Below are positions 36,025 through 48,900 of a DNA stretch of 64,000 bases, in pieces. This DNA is from Acanthosoma haemorrhoidale. Taxonomy: Eukaryota > Arthropoda > Insecta > Hemiptera > Acanthosomatidae. Each line of letters opens with the position of its first letter. The first letter of the stretch is position 1. The stretch is taken from positions 112,295,138 to 112,359,137 of the forward strand of contig OV884014.1 of NCBI GenBank assembly GCA_930367205.1, written 5' to 3'. The position numbers and the translations under genes were made by a program. The notes beneath the pieces were generated by a model. It saw only the letters and a list, made by a program, of their open reading frames with translations, was not told the origin of the DNA and did no database searches.

Positions 36025-39000
36025 ATGGCCTATCCTGATGTATCCGATCTCATGTCACTGGGAAATCCTGTCTTCAGGGCTTATGTGTTCTACTGCAGTG
36101 TTCTCATTTTAAAAATGCTCTGCATGGCACCTTTGACAGCCAGGTTGAGAATGGCAAAGAAGGTGATTTTCACTTATTTTACCCTTAGTGGATTAGTTCT
36201 TAGTCAATGAGTGACATTTCAATGATATTTTGATTTAATATTGATACACTGTGAGGGAATTAATGGTCCGTTATCATCAACATAGCCCTTCAATCTTAAA
36301 TAAAAGATATTTGGAGAGACATAAAGCTTTTTTTTTGGAAAAATTAACTTTCACCGCCCGTGTAAATACTAATGTACAGGTGATCATTTTTGGAGTGTCA
36401 CTCTAAAGAATATTATTCTTTTGATTACAGAAACAGTTATGGAATCTATTCCTATTTATCCAGCCTTCATTATGTATTATTTTATTGTTAATTAAGTGCT
36501 GTCATTTATAAATTGAAATGAAATGAGACTAACAATGAATAAAGAAGAAGCTGAAACATTACAATTATCAGTTATGTAATCATAATATCTATATTCATGA
36601 ATCGCAACACGCCCATTTTGCAGTTGGTTTTTACCTGAAAAAAAAAAGTAATTTATGACTTCAAATGTGAAATCAATAGACCTTTTATAGATCGTTTAAA
36701 ATGCACCAACGTTGTTTGCTGAACACTAGGCTTATAATTAGACTATAAAATGACAACTATCTGCGAATATATAAACCGGATGTATGTTCCAGCATAGCTC
36801 TGGAATGCCTTCAGCCATTTACCCCAAACTTGGTGCACATATAACTTGCAATCTGGAATAAATACCTTGGGGGAAGACGTCTTTAAGAGAGGGTAGTGGA
36901 TAGGAGGTACCTTTTTGAAATAATTGAAAACAACAATGATTGATATCTGTGTTAAATGCATAGTTTTTGGGTCAGTGATAAGAACATTCAACAAGATGTG
37001 ATTCAAGCACAAGTTTAGTGGCGTAGAAGTCAAAGAGTGAATCAGAGATTGTTATGTTCCTCTCGAGGACATCTTAGTGCTGCTTGCTCAAGGTTGGTTT
37101 CACCAAAGAATTTATTATTGCTCCTGGAAATGAATCTAATAATGTTGTCGACAATCAAGTTTTGATTCAAATTAATATTACAATTAAATTAACTATGATA
37201 AAATGACATTGATTTTAGACTACAGATAGAATCCATTCCGTTCTATAGAAGATTGGGATAAATAAATACCCAGAAACTTTTGCATTTTGAAAATTCATAT
37301 GTTCTTTACACTGTCTGTTAAATATATACGCTAATTATTTTAAGGTTTGGGTATTTACCTTATATTTGTAGATGAAAGCAATATAGTCTTATTGCAATAG
37401 GATTTCTTTGCCGGGAAAAAACTATTAAATTAATAAAAATACAAAATTCGTAATAAGTTTAGTTTGCTTACTTATTTCTTTTTGATTTCCCTTCAGGTTT
37501 TCTGCAGTCCGGAAGATACGAAAATGGTGAAGGGGGCGAAATGTGGTGAGGATCCAGACATTGAGAGAGTACGAAGGTAAATATTTATCATAATATTAAT
37601 ATTTAGAAACTGTTGTATGTTATTTCATATGCTACAAGCTTATGCTTCACATAACACATCTATACCAGGCTGTTTTTATCTTATTTGTTGTAGTAAAAAA
37701 TTAATTTTATGGACCGGGCCAAGTAATTCCTTAATTTTTGTTAGGCATAGGTAGGTACTAGAATATACTGTATCATGATACAAGTGATACTGATGCTCTT
37801 TTGTAACTGATATAGAATTGAACAGCTGTTCGATACTAAGACCAACCCTCGACACCTCTGAAACTGATGTTATAAAATCTGTAAATTGCGATTAAAAAAA
37901 TATCCAATGAAATGATATGCGAAGAGCGCTGATTCAATGTTATTACCATGCTCTCTAAACCTAATTTAACTTAGATCATAATTCTAAAAATATTTTTGAT
38001 ACGGAGCCATACATCGAGATGTGTAATTAGATACCTTAAGCTTTAATTTATTCATTCCGTAGATTTTACTATTCAGTAAAAATGATTAAATAAATAATTA
38101 TAAAGATGCCAGACTTAATATTTTATTTGGTAATTAAAATGTGTCAGGATTTTCCCTATTATAATAGCTACTTTCAAACCACACTTTGATAGAAAAGATA
38201 GATGAGAATAATAAATTTAAATCAATATGTACCTATTTAAATTATTATTCAAATTCAGATTTTATTGAAATCATTTACAAATTGTATTTTGTTGCAAATA
38301 TATTTTTAACCTAACTAATAAATATGAGGTGAGATTTGGTAATTAATCTAAATAATTGTCAATATCATATTTAAAACTAGTTATCTTTTCAATTACTTTT
38401 ATCTTATATCAATTGAGAATGAATTATAAAATAAACAATACAAAGTATTTAAATTTAGCATGTATTAAAAGTTGAAATAGTTTGAAGTATTTTTTTCTGT
38501 AATTTAAGTTTTTGGTATCATTCTCTATCAAGGTAGTATTTATTACTCGTAAATATCTTGTATTATTATTATTATTATTATTAAATATTTATAATAATGT
38601 AGTAAACAAATATATACATTAAATATTAAATAATTATTCGAGATAACTGGTACTCAACCCATCTCTAATTGATTGTTTTTTTTTCAACTTGAATTTTCTA
38701 CACTCTTTACATTATCTATTTGTCTATAAACGGCCAGTCACAAATTTTTATTAAATATTAATGAGATATAGAATGTTTGCAATATCATTGTAAAAATTAT
38801 CTATTTTTGTTTAGAATTGATATAAATACATAATACCATATACGCTGTTTTTTTTGTTTTTTTCCAGAGCACATAGGAACGATTTGGAGAACATTCTTAT
38901 CTATTTTGTAGCATCCTTCGGTTACTTGTTGACGAATCCGACTCCGTTCATTGCTATAATGCTGATGAGGCTGTTCACCATCGCTCGGATAGCCCATACA

Positions 39001-39114
39001 TTTGTCTACGCAGTGGTTGTCATCCCGCAGCCTGCTAGAGCTCTCGCCTTCTTCATTGGCTACTTCATCACTGGATATATGGCCATAAATTCTATGCTTT
39101 ACTTCTTAAATTAG
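36025..39114 (+). CDS. MGST1: Microsomal glutathione S-transferase 1-like, copy A (3 exons)
   Basis: MAPEG-family membrane enzyme of the ER/outer mitochondrial membrane. It conjugates glutathione to electrophiles and reduces lipid hydroperoxides, working as a trimer. Exons 36025-36162, 37497-37576 and 38868-39114 join to 154 residues (vertebrate MGST1: 155). Visible motifs are the first membrane helix with NPVFRAYVFYCSVLILKM, VFCSPED, then DPDIERVRRAHRNDLENI, the glutathione-site signature, and VIPQPARALAFFIGYFITGY near the end. Intron phases are 0 and 2. The Arg-Arg pair of the signature (residues 72-73) is intact, but Leu after AH is Arg (AHRND). AATAAA lies at 39167-39172. It is the tandem paralogue of the gene at 42928. 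Confidence 0.95.
36765..37060 (+). repeat. Dispersed repeat family C, copy 2
   Basis: Collinear with 17590-17860 over ~270 bases, moderately diverged. It lies in intron 1 of the first MGST1-like gene. Confidence 0.55.
38561..38583. repeat. (ATT)n microsatellite
   Basis: An uninterrupted run of TAT/ATT triplets, 23 bases, in intron 2 of the first MGST1-like gene. Confidence 0.9.
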
Positions 39115-39166
39115 TTTTTTTTTGTTTTAAAAAAAAAATATTTGGCATAAATGCTGTTTAGACTGA

Positions 39167-39172
39167 AATAAA
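39167..39172 (+). other. Polyadenylation signal of MGST1-like copy A
   Basis: AATAAA 53 bases after the stop codon. Confidence 0.65.
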
Positions 39173-41604
39173 GTGCATTATATTCCAAATTCTGATTGTG
39201 AATATTGTTTTTTTACTATCTATAAAGCATGAAATTCACTTATTATGATTTGTTATGTATTTAGATAGTTTATATTAAGCTTTGGATGAAATTTGTTATT
39301 CTTTTGTCAAAAGAAATTTTTATGACTTTCAATAGTTTTGATAGTACAAATATATGTTGATCTATATGATTATTAATTATAACTGCTTTTGGATGTTCAT
39401 CTTTTTATCCATATTTTAATAGATTATAAAACATCTAATTTAGAAGTATGCATTCCGTAAACTAATTTTGTTTTTAAATGTTCTACATGTATGTTTTTAT
39501 ATTACATAAATCAAATAATTCGAGAGCTCAGTATTTTCACGTGTAATATAATGTGAATAATTGTGGCAAAGATTATCATTACATGATAGTGTATATTTTT
39601 CAGGGACATATGCCAGTGTAATGATGTGTATCATTAATTCTTTGAGGATTTGTTTTAGTGTTAATTCAAAAAGTGATTAAGTAAAAGTTATGTTTGTATT
39701 GTAATTTAGTCTTTCAAAAACACCATTGTGGCTATGCAATTTATTACTGGCGCCTCTTAGTTAAGCATATAATTGTAGTGGGTAATTACAGTGGGTTGAA
39801 TAGTATTTATATAATCTATCAGGTGAATTGATATTGTTTTATATTTATATTATTGTATTAAGGGATGATTTTTATAATGCCTATATAGTGGTGCTCTGGT
39901 AATTTTTGAATATATCTACTATAATGATTGTTGGTAAATAAATTTTTAATATTTCCTCTATTATATATATAAATATATAATTAAATTAATAAAAATCAAC
40001 AAATTATGCCTACTAAAATTCGTGAACTTCCTATTATTATTTATATTACCTAAGATGTTTATCTAAGGATTGATAGCTGAGAAATGTAAAATACTAATAA
40101 ATGTAAACATTTTGGAGAGAGACTATTTTCAAATAAGTAGATGGTTTTTTGCCTGCCTGTGACAAGTGTTTTTTATCATAAAAAATTACATAACAATTGG
40201 TCTGACATTTTTTGGTATACTTAACTAAACACTGGATTAGTCTATTTATGCTTTGGTTAACATGTCATAACCGGAATTGTGCTACATAAAAAATTAAATA
40301 TCAAAAATTTGTTCATCTGTTGGTTATGTTATTCAGCTAGCAGAAGCTATTCAACATTTAATGTTTGTACTTTCCATGGGGTTAAGTAACCACTAATTCA
40401 GTAAAACAAATAGATGTTTCCAAAGAGAGCCTACCATTAAAATATTGTCAATATTTTAGCTCTTTTCAATTTTATTTACTTGTTAAAAAGACGATTTAAA
40501 CAGACTTTTTATAGACTTTTCTTAAGAAATAGTAAAAAACAAAAACTCAACCACCCATACCATCTGCATTATCATTTATTCACTTTTTGTGTTAATATAT
40601 ATTTATTTAGAAAAAAATGTAGATAAGCTTGTTATCGATGCTAAAAAACTTTAAACTTAAACAAAAATTAAATAAAAAAGTATTTGACATCAATGGATGG
40701 AACTAGGTGTGTAACAAGCAGTTACTCGCTAAGTTATTATAACCCTTGTTACAGTGACAAAGTAACGAAGTACTGCTGTAACGGCATTAGATAAGCGCTT
40801 CTGTTGCTGTTTCTGAAAAGTTTACCCCCCCCCCCCCCCATCCGTTTATTCTCTGAATAAGCTATAAGATATATATATATCCATAGACGGAAAACTGCGT
40901 TTGTTTTTTAACACAACGGGTTGTGTGACTAGGAATTCTAGAAAATAAATATGTAGATTATATTCTTTAAATACTATATTTTTGATTTCATTTTTCTCTG
41001 AAGTACATTGAATTTGTATACTTGTTCTACTTCTACATCTGTACTTAGCTATATATATAATTGTCCGTGAGTGAATATCGTGTCTTTTGAATCGACTTTC
41101 CACTTGTCGATTTTCATTTTTTATCGTTTTTACTACTTTTTTCATACAATTTTCTCTTCCCATTTGGGTTTTTGTTTGTTCTTTTATTCGACGTCTGTCA
41201 ACCTATATCTGTTTTAAGATGAAACTGTGACATAGAAACACTAAATGTCCTTTTTCTTACGAAATAAATTATAATGGTTTAGCAAAAAATAATTACACAT
41301 CTGATTTATACACGATTTCTATGGTTTGTCATAAGTGGAACCCCCACGTAACTGCAACGTGACATTGTAGAGTATAGTTAGTTAATAAATACCTGAGGTT
41401 AAGATGAGATGTATTGTAAAGGAAGGGTTATGCCAACTGGCATCGAAAAAAGAGTTTGACTGACAGATGCCTCTGTCTGTCCAGACCAGAAGTAAAAAAG
41501 GAGCAGGGATTTTCAAGCAATGATATTCTCGACTTTGAAGAACAAAACATGTAACTCACGATGTCGTGGGAGACAGAATAAGAGTTAAAAGCAGGGAAGA
41601 GGCC
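39173..41604. other. Intergenic between the two MGST1-like genes
   Basis: AT-rich, no gene seen. It holds a 46-bp motif (40721-40766) that recurs upstream of the second MGST1-like gene, and a C15 homopolymer at 40825-40839. Confidence 0.5.
40721..40766. repeat. GTTACT...AGTAAC imperfect palindrome, copy 1
   Basis: It begins gttactcgctaagt and ends gttacagtgacaaagtaac, matching 42771-42820. In the second copy these ends form an imperfect inverted repeat. Confidence 0.7.
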
Positions 41605-41905
41605 CAGCGTTTAACACTGTGACCCCACCACCATTCCCTCATCGATGGCAACAGACTGAGGGAAAAATTAGGTTAAGATTTTGTTTGTTAGATGTAAGTT
41701 AGTATTATGTTAGACAATGATTGTATAATGTACATTATACCTTTGTAACAATCACAAATCATAGTATAAAATTATTAAAAATTGTATAAAATGTAGCCAA
41801 GCTAAAAGACATATAATGTCCTATTGTAAATAGATTCGTTTATATAGAATCTATATTGAATTTCATAGTTTTAATAACAAGGGGATGTGTAAAAAAAAAA
41901 AAAAA
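41605..41905 (+). mobile_element. Non-LTR retrotransposon 3' UTR (family B)
   Basis: It starts within the end of the coding part (complement of the catcgatggcaacagactg region) and runs through the 3' UTR to an A16 tail near 41890. It is the same subfamily as 18183-18875 (shared aacaagggga end). It is strongly 5' truncated. Confidence 0.75.
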
Positions 41906-42770
41906 AGACTTCTCTCTGGGTCTTCTTTAGAGGGAAATCATCAAGGGACTTGCTGGTTGGAGCTGGAGAAGACATCCTGCCATATTTTGAGCCAAGTAGA
42001 TTCAACAGCTAAGATCAAATGAGTACTAATGTCCTTAATCTGTCTAATAATCTAGTCATATTATTGTTGATACAGTTAGTGTATATTGTCTACGCTACAG
42101 ATAATACAATCTTTTTTATATTCTCTATTAGACGAGAGTTATGAACAATACATTTTCGTAATTGTTATTTTGTTAATTTTCTTCATTTATGATATTCATC
42201 TTTTAATTAATAAAATCTCATTGTCATGGTTCTTCACATTTTGATGATGATCTATTTCTCTAGGACACTTATTCATTTTAATGCCTTATCATCCTAATAA
42301 CTAGAAATAATAAAAGGTAAGATTAAATTTTTCGATTGTTAATTGAAAATATATAATAAATAATTTTTTATCTAATTATCTAATACGACATACCTTTGTT
42401 GAACGAAATATTTGTATTAATTTCTGAAGCATTACCAATGCTGAACGCATTATAATTTATAATGCTAACTGAGATTACAATGCCCTCAGGTGTGTAGGTA
42501 CTTTTACGACGGTATAGCCCAGGTCCCGAATTTACATATCGAAGTTTTCAATATGTGTAGTATCTTATTCTTTGTTTTTAATACGGGTAGTGTAATAAAA
42601 CGTAAGACGGAAACAACTATTTTATATAGTAGTGAGATACTTGAAATAGTTACCGTTACTAATGTCTCCTTAAAAGTAATAAACAAAAACTCAGATTAAA
42701 GATTAAATTTTAAATAGTATCCAAGCTGAGTAATTTAGCCTCTACCATTGGGCAACAGTATCAGAGGATC

Positions 42771-42820
42771 GTTACTCGCTAAGTCACTGTTCACACCAAC
42801 CGTTACAGTGACAAAGTAAC
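42771..42820. repeat. GTTACT...AGTAAC imperfect palindrome, copy 2
   Basis: gttactcgctaagtcactgt (42771-42790) and acagtgacaaagtaac (42805-42820) are near-complementary and could fold. The motif sits 108 bases upstream of the second MGST1-like start codon and recurs at 40721-40766. It may be a MITE core or part of the promoter. Confidence 0.7.
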
Positions 42821-42927
42821 TTAGAGCACCGTGACTGTTCCTTTCCACTTCCCTCTCTCGACCAGTCAAACCGCTATTGGGGTCACTTCTAGATCTTGAG
42901 TTCAGTCCTCTGAGCCAGACAGTCACC

Positions 42928-45900
42928 ATGGCGTACCCCAACCTCGCAGAACTCCTGTCACTGGACAACCCGGTCTTCAGGACCTACGTCCTCTGCAACA
43001 GCGTACTCGCTCTCAAGATGATGGCCATGGTACCGCTCACTGGCAGGCAGAGGGCACTCAAGAAGGTATGTCGTATGTGGCGATGTCGGGGGATCAAACA
43101 GGTATTTCTGGTACATTCCAACAGTACCCCGAACTAAATGTAGTTGTTGTTTTTTCTGAGATACAATTACGGCAAGTCACTGTCATAGAAGTTACGAAAC
43201 ATGACAAGTATAAATTCTGAAATTATTTCCCAAAGAATTAGTTGCCTTGACATTTTTGTTTAGTTTCAACTCTATTGAGTTTTTGAAAATGTACATAAAC
43301 AAAAATTACTGGCTTATAAAATGAAGGAACGCTATATTCTTCACTGTTCTTTATAGTTTTTGATCTAAACTAATATATTTTATTTGCCCACTTGCAAATC
43401 TAAAAAAAAAATTAGCTTTTTTCAACATTAAAATTAATTAATATTTCTTCAACCATGAGTAAAAAAATATCAGAACTTTAAATCATAAATAGCTTATGGG
43501 GGTGTCACGGGATTGACTTGTTCCACGTTTAATTTGTTTGTTCTTACTTTCTGTACTAACTGCCAATCAGAACGTTTCTAGGTGTTTCCTATTGTCCCTC
43601 ACCTGTTTGAAAGTAGAGCCTCACCCTTCGGGCTAGTTAACTAAGCAAAACATGCACGCCGTTGTTTGGTTTTGTTGAGTTCTAAAAATAACGCTGCTTA
43701 GATAATTGGTTCTCTCAAAGGAGGGGGGGTTGATCGGAAACAGTGAGTGAAAAATTGATTAAATAATATTAAGAAAACAGAGCATAATAAAGCGATGTAC
43801 CAAGCCATGAACAAACTGAATAGCACACAAACAGGTGATATAGTGCAATAAAGGTATACAAAACAAAAATTGGCTCGTTGCTGAAACTTTGTAAAAAGGT
43901 TTCATTTGTCATGAAAAGGAGGAGGGAGGCAGAAATGTGGGCTTTGAAATTAGTTTTGGTACAATCTAGGCAAGTGACGTATATTTTTTGACGCTGGGTC
44001 TAATGAAACAATGGCCAGACGATATATAACCACCCTAAAAAAAGTTATACTGGTTTTTATAGACGAGAAAAAAGCACGTAATATTTATTATAAGGTTTTA
44101 CCATTGAAAGGGACCAAAGTTAATAAGCAACCAAAATATATTACTAAAGTAAATGGCAGTGAATAATCAAAAATAGTAAATAATGTGCAGTTTAAGTTAT
44201 TAAGACTAACTTGATGGAATGACGTACAAATTTATGGCAAGAAAAAAAACTAGAATCACTAGAAAAAAAAAAACGATTTTTGTATATCCTCTTCATCATC
44301 TTCTGAAACAAGGAACAAGGGCTGTGATAAACTATAGACAGTTGCCGAGAACGATGACAGATGTCGGTCATGAACGATCTGTTCGCTTAGATGATTCCAT
44401 CACCTTCGCATCGCAGAAAAGTACGAATTGTCCGTTCGTGTGACTGAAAGAACGGATCGCTAAACAAGACCGTATCAATGATCGGCTCACCCAAACGACC
44501 GAATACTTCCCTTCTCAAGACGCACAGAAGAACGAAATACGTGTGTTTTTCTCAGTCAATTTTGATGACATAATAGGAAAAACGACACATTTTCCAGGAC
44601 GACCATCCTGAAATTTCTTATTAATCCTACATAAAAAAGCTAAGAAAAATGATAAACCTCGTTGGGCAATACGGAAAAATACAATCACGTAATTTTAGAC
44701 TAATTACCAATAAATTTGGATTTACATTTTTCAAATAATCGAAACACCGAACATGACATTGAAACATGTCGATTAAAACAAAAAAAAAATTTATCAAACA
44801 ACTGTTTTAAGTTAAGAAAAAATAAAGTATAATCAATGAAACCAAACTAATAAACTAATGTTTAAGATAACTTAATAACAAATATAGACTCTACTTTTTG
44901 ACAGCACGATAACTTTTCAAGTAATCAAGTTCCTTTTTGTGTGGACAGTAGAAGCCATAACAAAACAACTTTAGGATCGAAGATTGGAACATTCTTGTCG
45001 GAACAAAGAAACGTTCAGCCTCGTTACTTAACAGTTCTTTTGCTCATGACCATTCATAACTAATATAATTTTAACTAAACTCGTATGATGCAGTATTGTT
45101 CTTGAAAACACTCAAGAAAACGAACAATGTTCTTAATAAATTCATTCCTTAAAAAAATATGTTGGAAATGTTTTTGTTTGTTTTTAAGAAAAGTTGAAAA
45201 AAATTGGTCATCTTAATTATGACATAACCACGATAAGAAATTTATTTATATACATTCCATTTGGACTATGAGAGCGACGCAAACAGATTTACCCTTATCA
45301 GCAAGTTTCCTTGATAAGTGTTATCTCTGTGCAGTTTTTAAATTATATCTTTTATGGTTTGAGGCGATAGTGAACGAGGTGGGGGTCGGATGCCCATAAT
45401 GGTCCCAGAGGCTTATCTCAAGACAATTTTCACGGCCACATATATATTATATCGAACTACAACTTAAAAATAACACTATGTAGTGCACATTTTCAAAAAT
45501 GATAAACAACGAAAAGTGGTAGACGTAATTCTTGGATTGTATTTTACTTATAAAAAACATTATTATACATCTGCCGAATAGGAGAAATATATGTATATAT
45601 TGCTCCAAGAGTCAGGTGACTACGCACTGTATTTGCCAGCAAAGTAATGGTCCTGGCTAGTTGTAGATTGTGACCAGTACATGTTGAGGAACTTACAAAA
45701 AAATTAAGCAAAATATTGACATACTGGTGGAATATTGTCACTGTTTACCACGAACTTGTGCACATGTATTGATATGTTTTACTTGAGCAATATGTCGTTC
45801 AGTGATAATACTCAATTACGTGTTGTAACCTCGAAATGATTCCTAATTACCAAAAATAATTTTAACCGAATATCTAAGGAATTTTCACGAGAAAATTATT

Positions 45901-48900
45901 ATAGAAATCAATTCACTCTACAAAAACAATATATACATACATCTTTTTACTAAAACCATTTTGTTCACCTGCTACACTTGACTCTTGAAATCATAAATAT
46001 TTACTTTTAATAATCTACACTAGAGAATAATTTTATTTTACTTTTGAATTGCTGGCATTTCCAATTTCTGTAGCAAAAGCAATGTAGTTGGTATGAATCG
46101 CCAATCGAATACAACGCCAACAAAGTTAAGCAGCAATGAATGAACGGATAACCTCAGGTGGTCTAACAGGATTCACTATTAGATACAAAAGTTACTCCAA
46201 AAAACAATCAGTTTTATAATGCTAAGAATATTATAATGCTAATATTATATATAATGCTAAACGTAGAAGAGGTTTGAGCAGAACTGTATACATGCCTCGT
46301 GGCTTCATGGAAGTCACTGATGGTTCCTGTTATTTTTAAGTAAGCAACCGCATCCCTCCAAGACCTCCCTACTTCCCAGAATCTTATCCTTTTCTTATAC
46401 ATATATGTCTCAGCTCAGCCCCAGACCCCAATCGTCCCTAGACATTCCACACAGTATGTAGTAACGTAACTTCTTTTAAAATACTCTCCTCTACAAAGAT
46501 TATTTAACTAATTGATAAAATACTTTTCTCAATCATTTAACGATAAAATAAAGAAAATAACAAACGCAATCAGGGGATGATAAAATGTTTCGTATAACTT
46601 TTGTTCATGTCAAATCAACCAATGGTCTGGAACTTGAAGTCTCAGAAATCAGAATTTTTTTGTACATATGTAGTACTAACAGTTAAGAAAAAAAAGCAAA
46701 ATTTCATATTTTCCCCATTTTTAGTTTTTAAGTTATGAATTAAAAAAAAAAAAATCGATTTTTTGACTCGTTTTGAAACTTCCAACTGTAGCTACATAAC
46801 TATTTAACCTAGACAGCTCAAAATAGTTCCATTATTTTCAGAAACTAAGGGCTTTAATTTGACATGTTACTTGACTATACGAAACAATTATTTAAAATTT
46901 CCAAAAAGTTTTTTTAATATATATTACATGTGCATGTTATTAGAATATATGTGCCGAATTTCATGATGGTATTCCTATGGGTTCTATTATAAACAAATAA
47001 AGTACTAAGTCAAATGTCTGAAGTTTAGAACTTACCGCATTTATAGTGCGAAGACGCCCTTAAGTGATTATAATCTTAATTAGCTAGTTATGACTGCTTC
47101 GTTAAGATAAAATAGGTTGCGTTATATTTAAATAATTTCTCTCTATATTGGAGATAGATAGTTGGACTCCAACTACATTGCATCGTTATTTTACACTATA
47201 TTCACACTACTTGAGTTCAAAGACATCTCTAGCTTTTAAGTAAATCCATTTCATACAATGCCATCATAAAATTTGCTATGTGCATTAAACTTAAACTTTT
47301 TTTTCTTTTTTCTTTTTTTACAAATTTTAAAATTAATCTAGTATATATGAGAGATATATTAAATTAAATCCCTTGTAATATTTTTGCCCTCTGACTTCGT
47401 ACTGTTAATCAGTCCGGAAATATTCTACTTCAAACTAGCTGAGCTGTGTTGTATATATTTAAAAGGTCAGTTCACTTGGACATTTACGTATGACTACAAA
47501 TTTTCTTCAGAAAGTTCTCTCGAACAAGAATTGTCGACCGGCGGCGGTTTGATGTGGTTTTCATAACGGCCTAATCATGAGAAAGACCTTGAAGCGAATC
47601 CCTTGGCTCGTTTTCACTCAGCTTCTACTCTGAGCACTCACGTTCACATTAAACGTGTTTAATTCAACGATTTTATTTAACGTGGTTAAGACATTGTGAA
47701 ACGCTGCGTTATATAATAAATGCATAAATATCATGAAGGCAGTGAAGAACAGCTGTACTATTGAACATATGATTGGAAAGACAACTATGATAATTATATA
47801 ACAACGTTATAAATGTGTTCAATGGAGTTAGGAAATGGATTTTGAGAGATGTACAGACAGAATGATTGTACCATAAGTAAAAAAATATGTAAATACCAAT
47901 GAAAGCCTACTGTGAAATATGTTCAAAACATGTTATATACGCTATTTCTGTTGTAGGCTTCTCTCCATTAAACTTAGTGCAGTAAATATTGAAGAATGTA
48001 AGCTCGAAATCTCTTGCCTCTTAGCTCGTAGATATCTACTTAGCGTGAGGAATTTAATAACTAACATATATATTCAGAGCAGGTCAAGCCAGGCCATTGT
48101 TTATGCTCTGTAGCACTCGCATCTGCGTATGAACCACTCGTTTATTGCACGTCCTGGAGTGCCAAAGACCCAGAAGAATCTTCCAATGTTCTGTTGTCAC
48201 AAGAACATAAGTATTTAACTTCATTCCTGTCCATTTTGTATGAATTTCTCATACGTTTTGCGTAACAATTGTGGGAATGTTCGGTAAAAATATGCGTTTT
48301 TAAAACAATATAAGGTCGCTTCAAGAAATAATTGAATCGAGAGATATCCTAATGGCACAGGGTTTTTAAATAAGTCAGCGTGTATATGTTGGGAAATCAG
48401 CTGTTTCCGAAATGAAACATTATTTTGTTAAACCTACAAGTGCTAAGTTAAAGATTTCGGCTGATTGTCTCGGTGCTATTTTAAACACCGAACCGAGTAG
48501 CACATTGTTTTCTGCTAAATAAAGATAAGATTACTTTTGTTGTTTTTTTTTCAAATTTAAAACCAGGACTTTTTTTCAAAGATCTTTCTACGTGATACTC
48601 CTTCTTTTATTACACCTGAATAAATAACCTTTCAAACTGTTCAGACTTTTTCTGAAGTGATTTAGTATTTCAGTGATAACCCAGAATAACTAACTGTACT
48701 AGCACACACCACCACTTTATAACATAGTATACATTTTGAAAGTTTGAAAAAAATGTTGCGTAAGGATATGTTGACCTTTCTCAAAGACAAAAATTCAATC
48801 AAAAGTTTTTCTGACAATAATCTTTGTAAAAAGACAAAATAAGTTATATGGGTTGTTCTGGAACATCTCATTCTCTTTAACTTTATTACTAAATTGCAAA

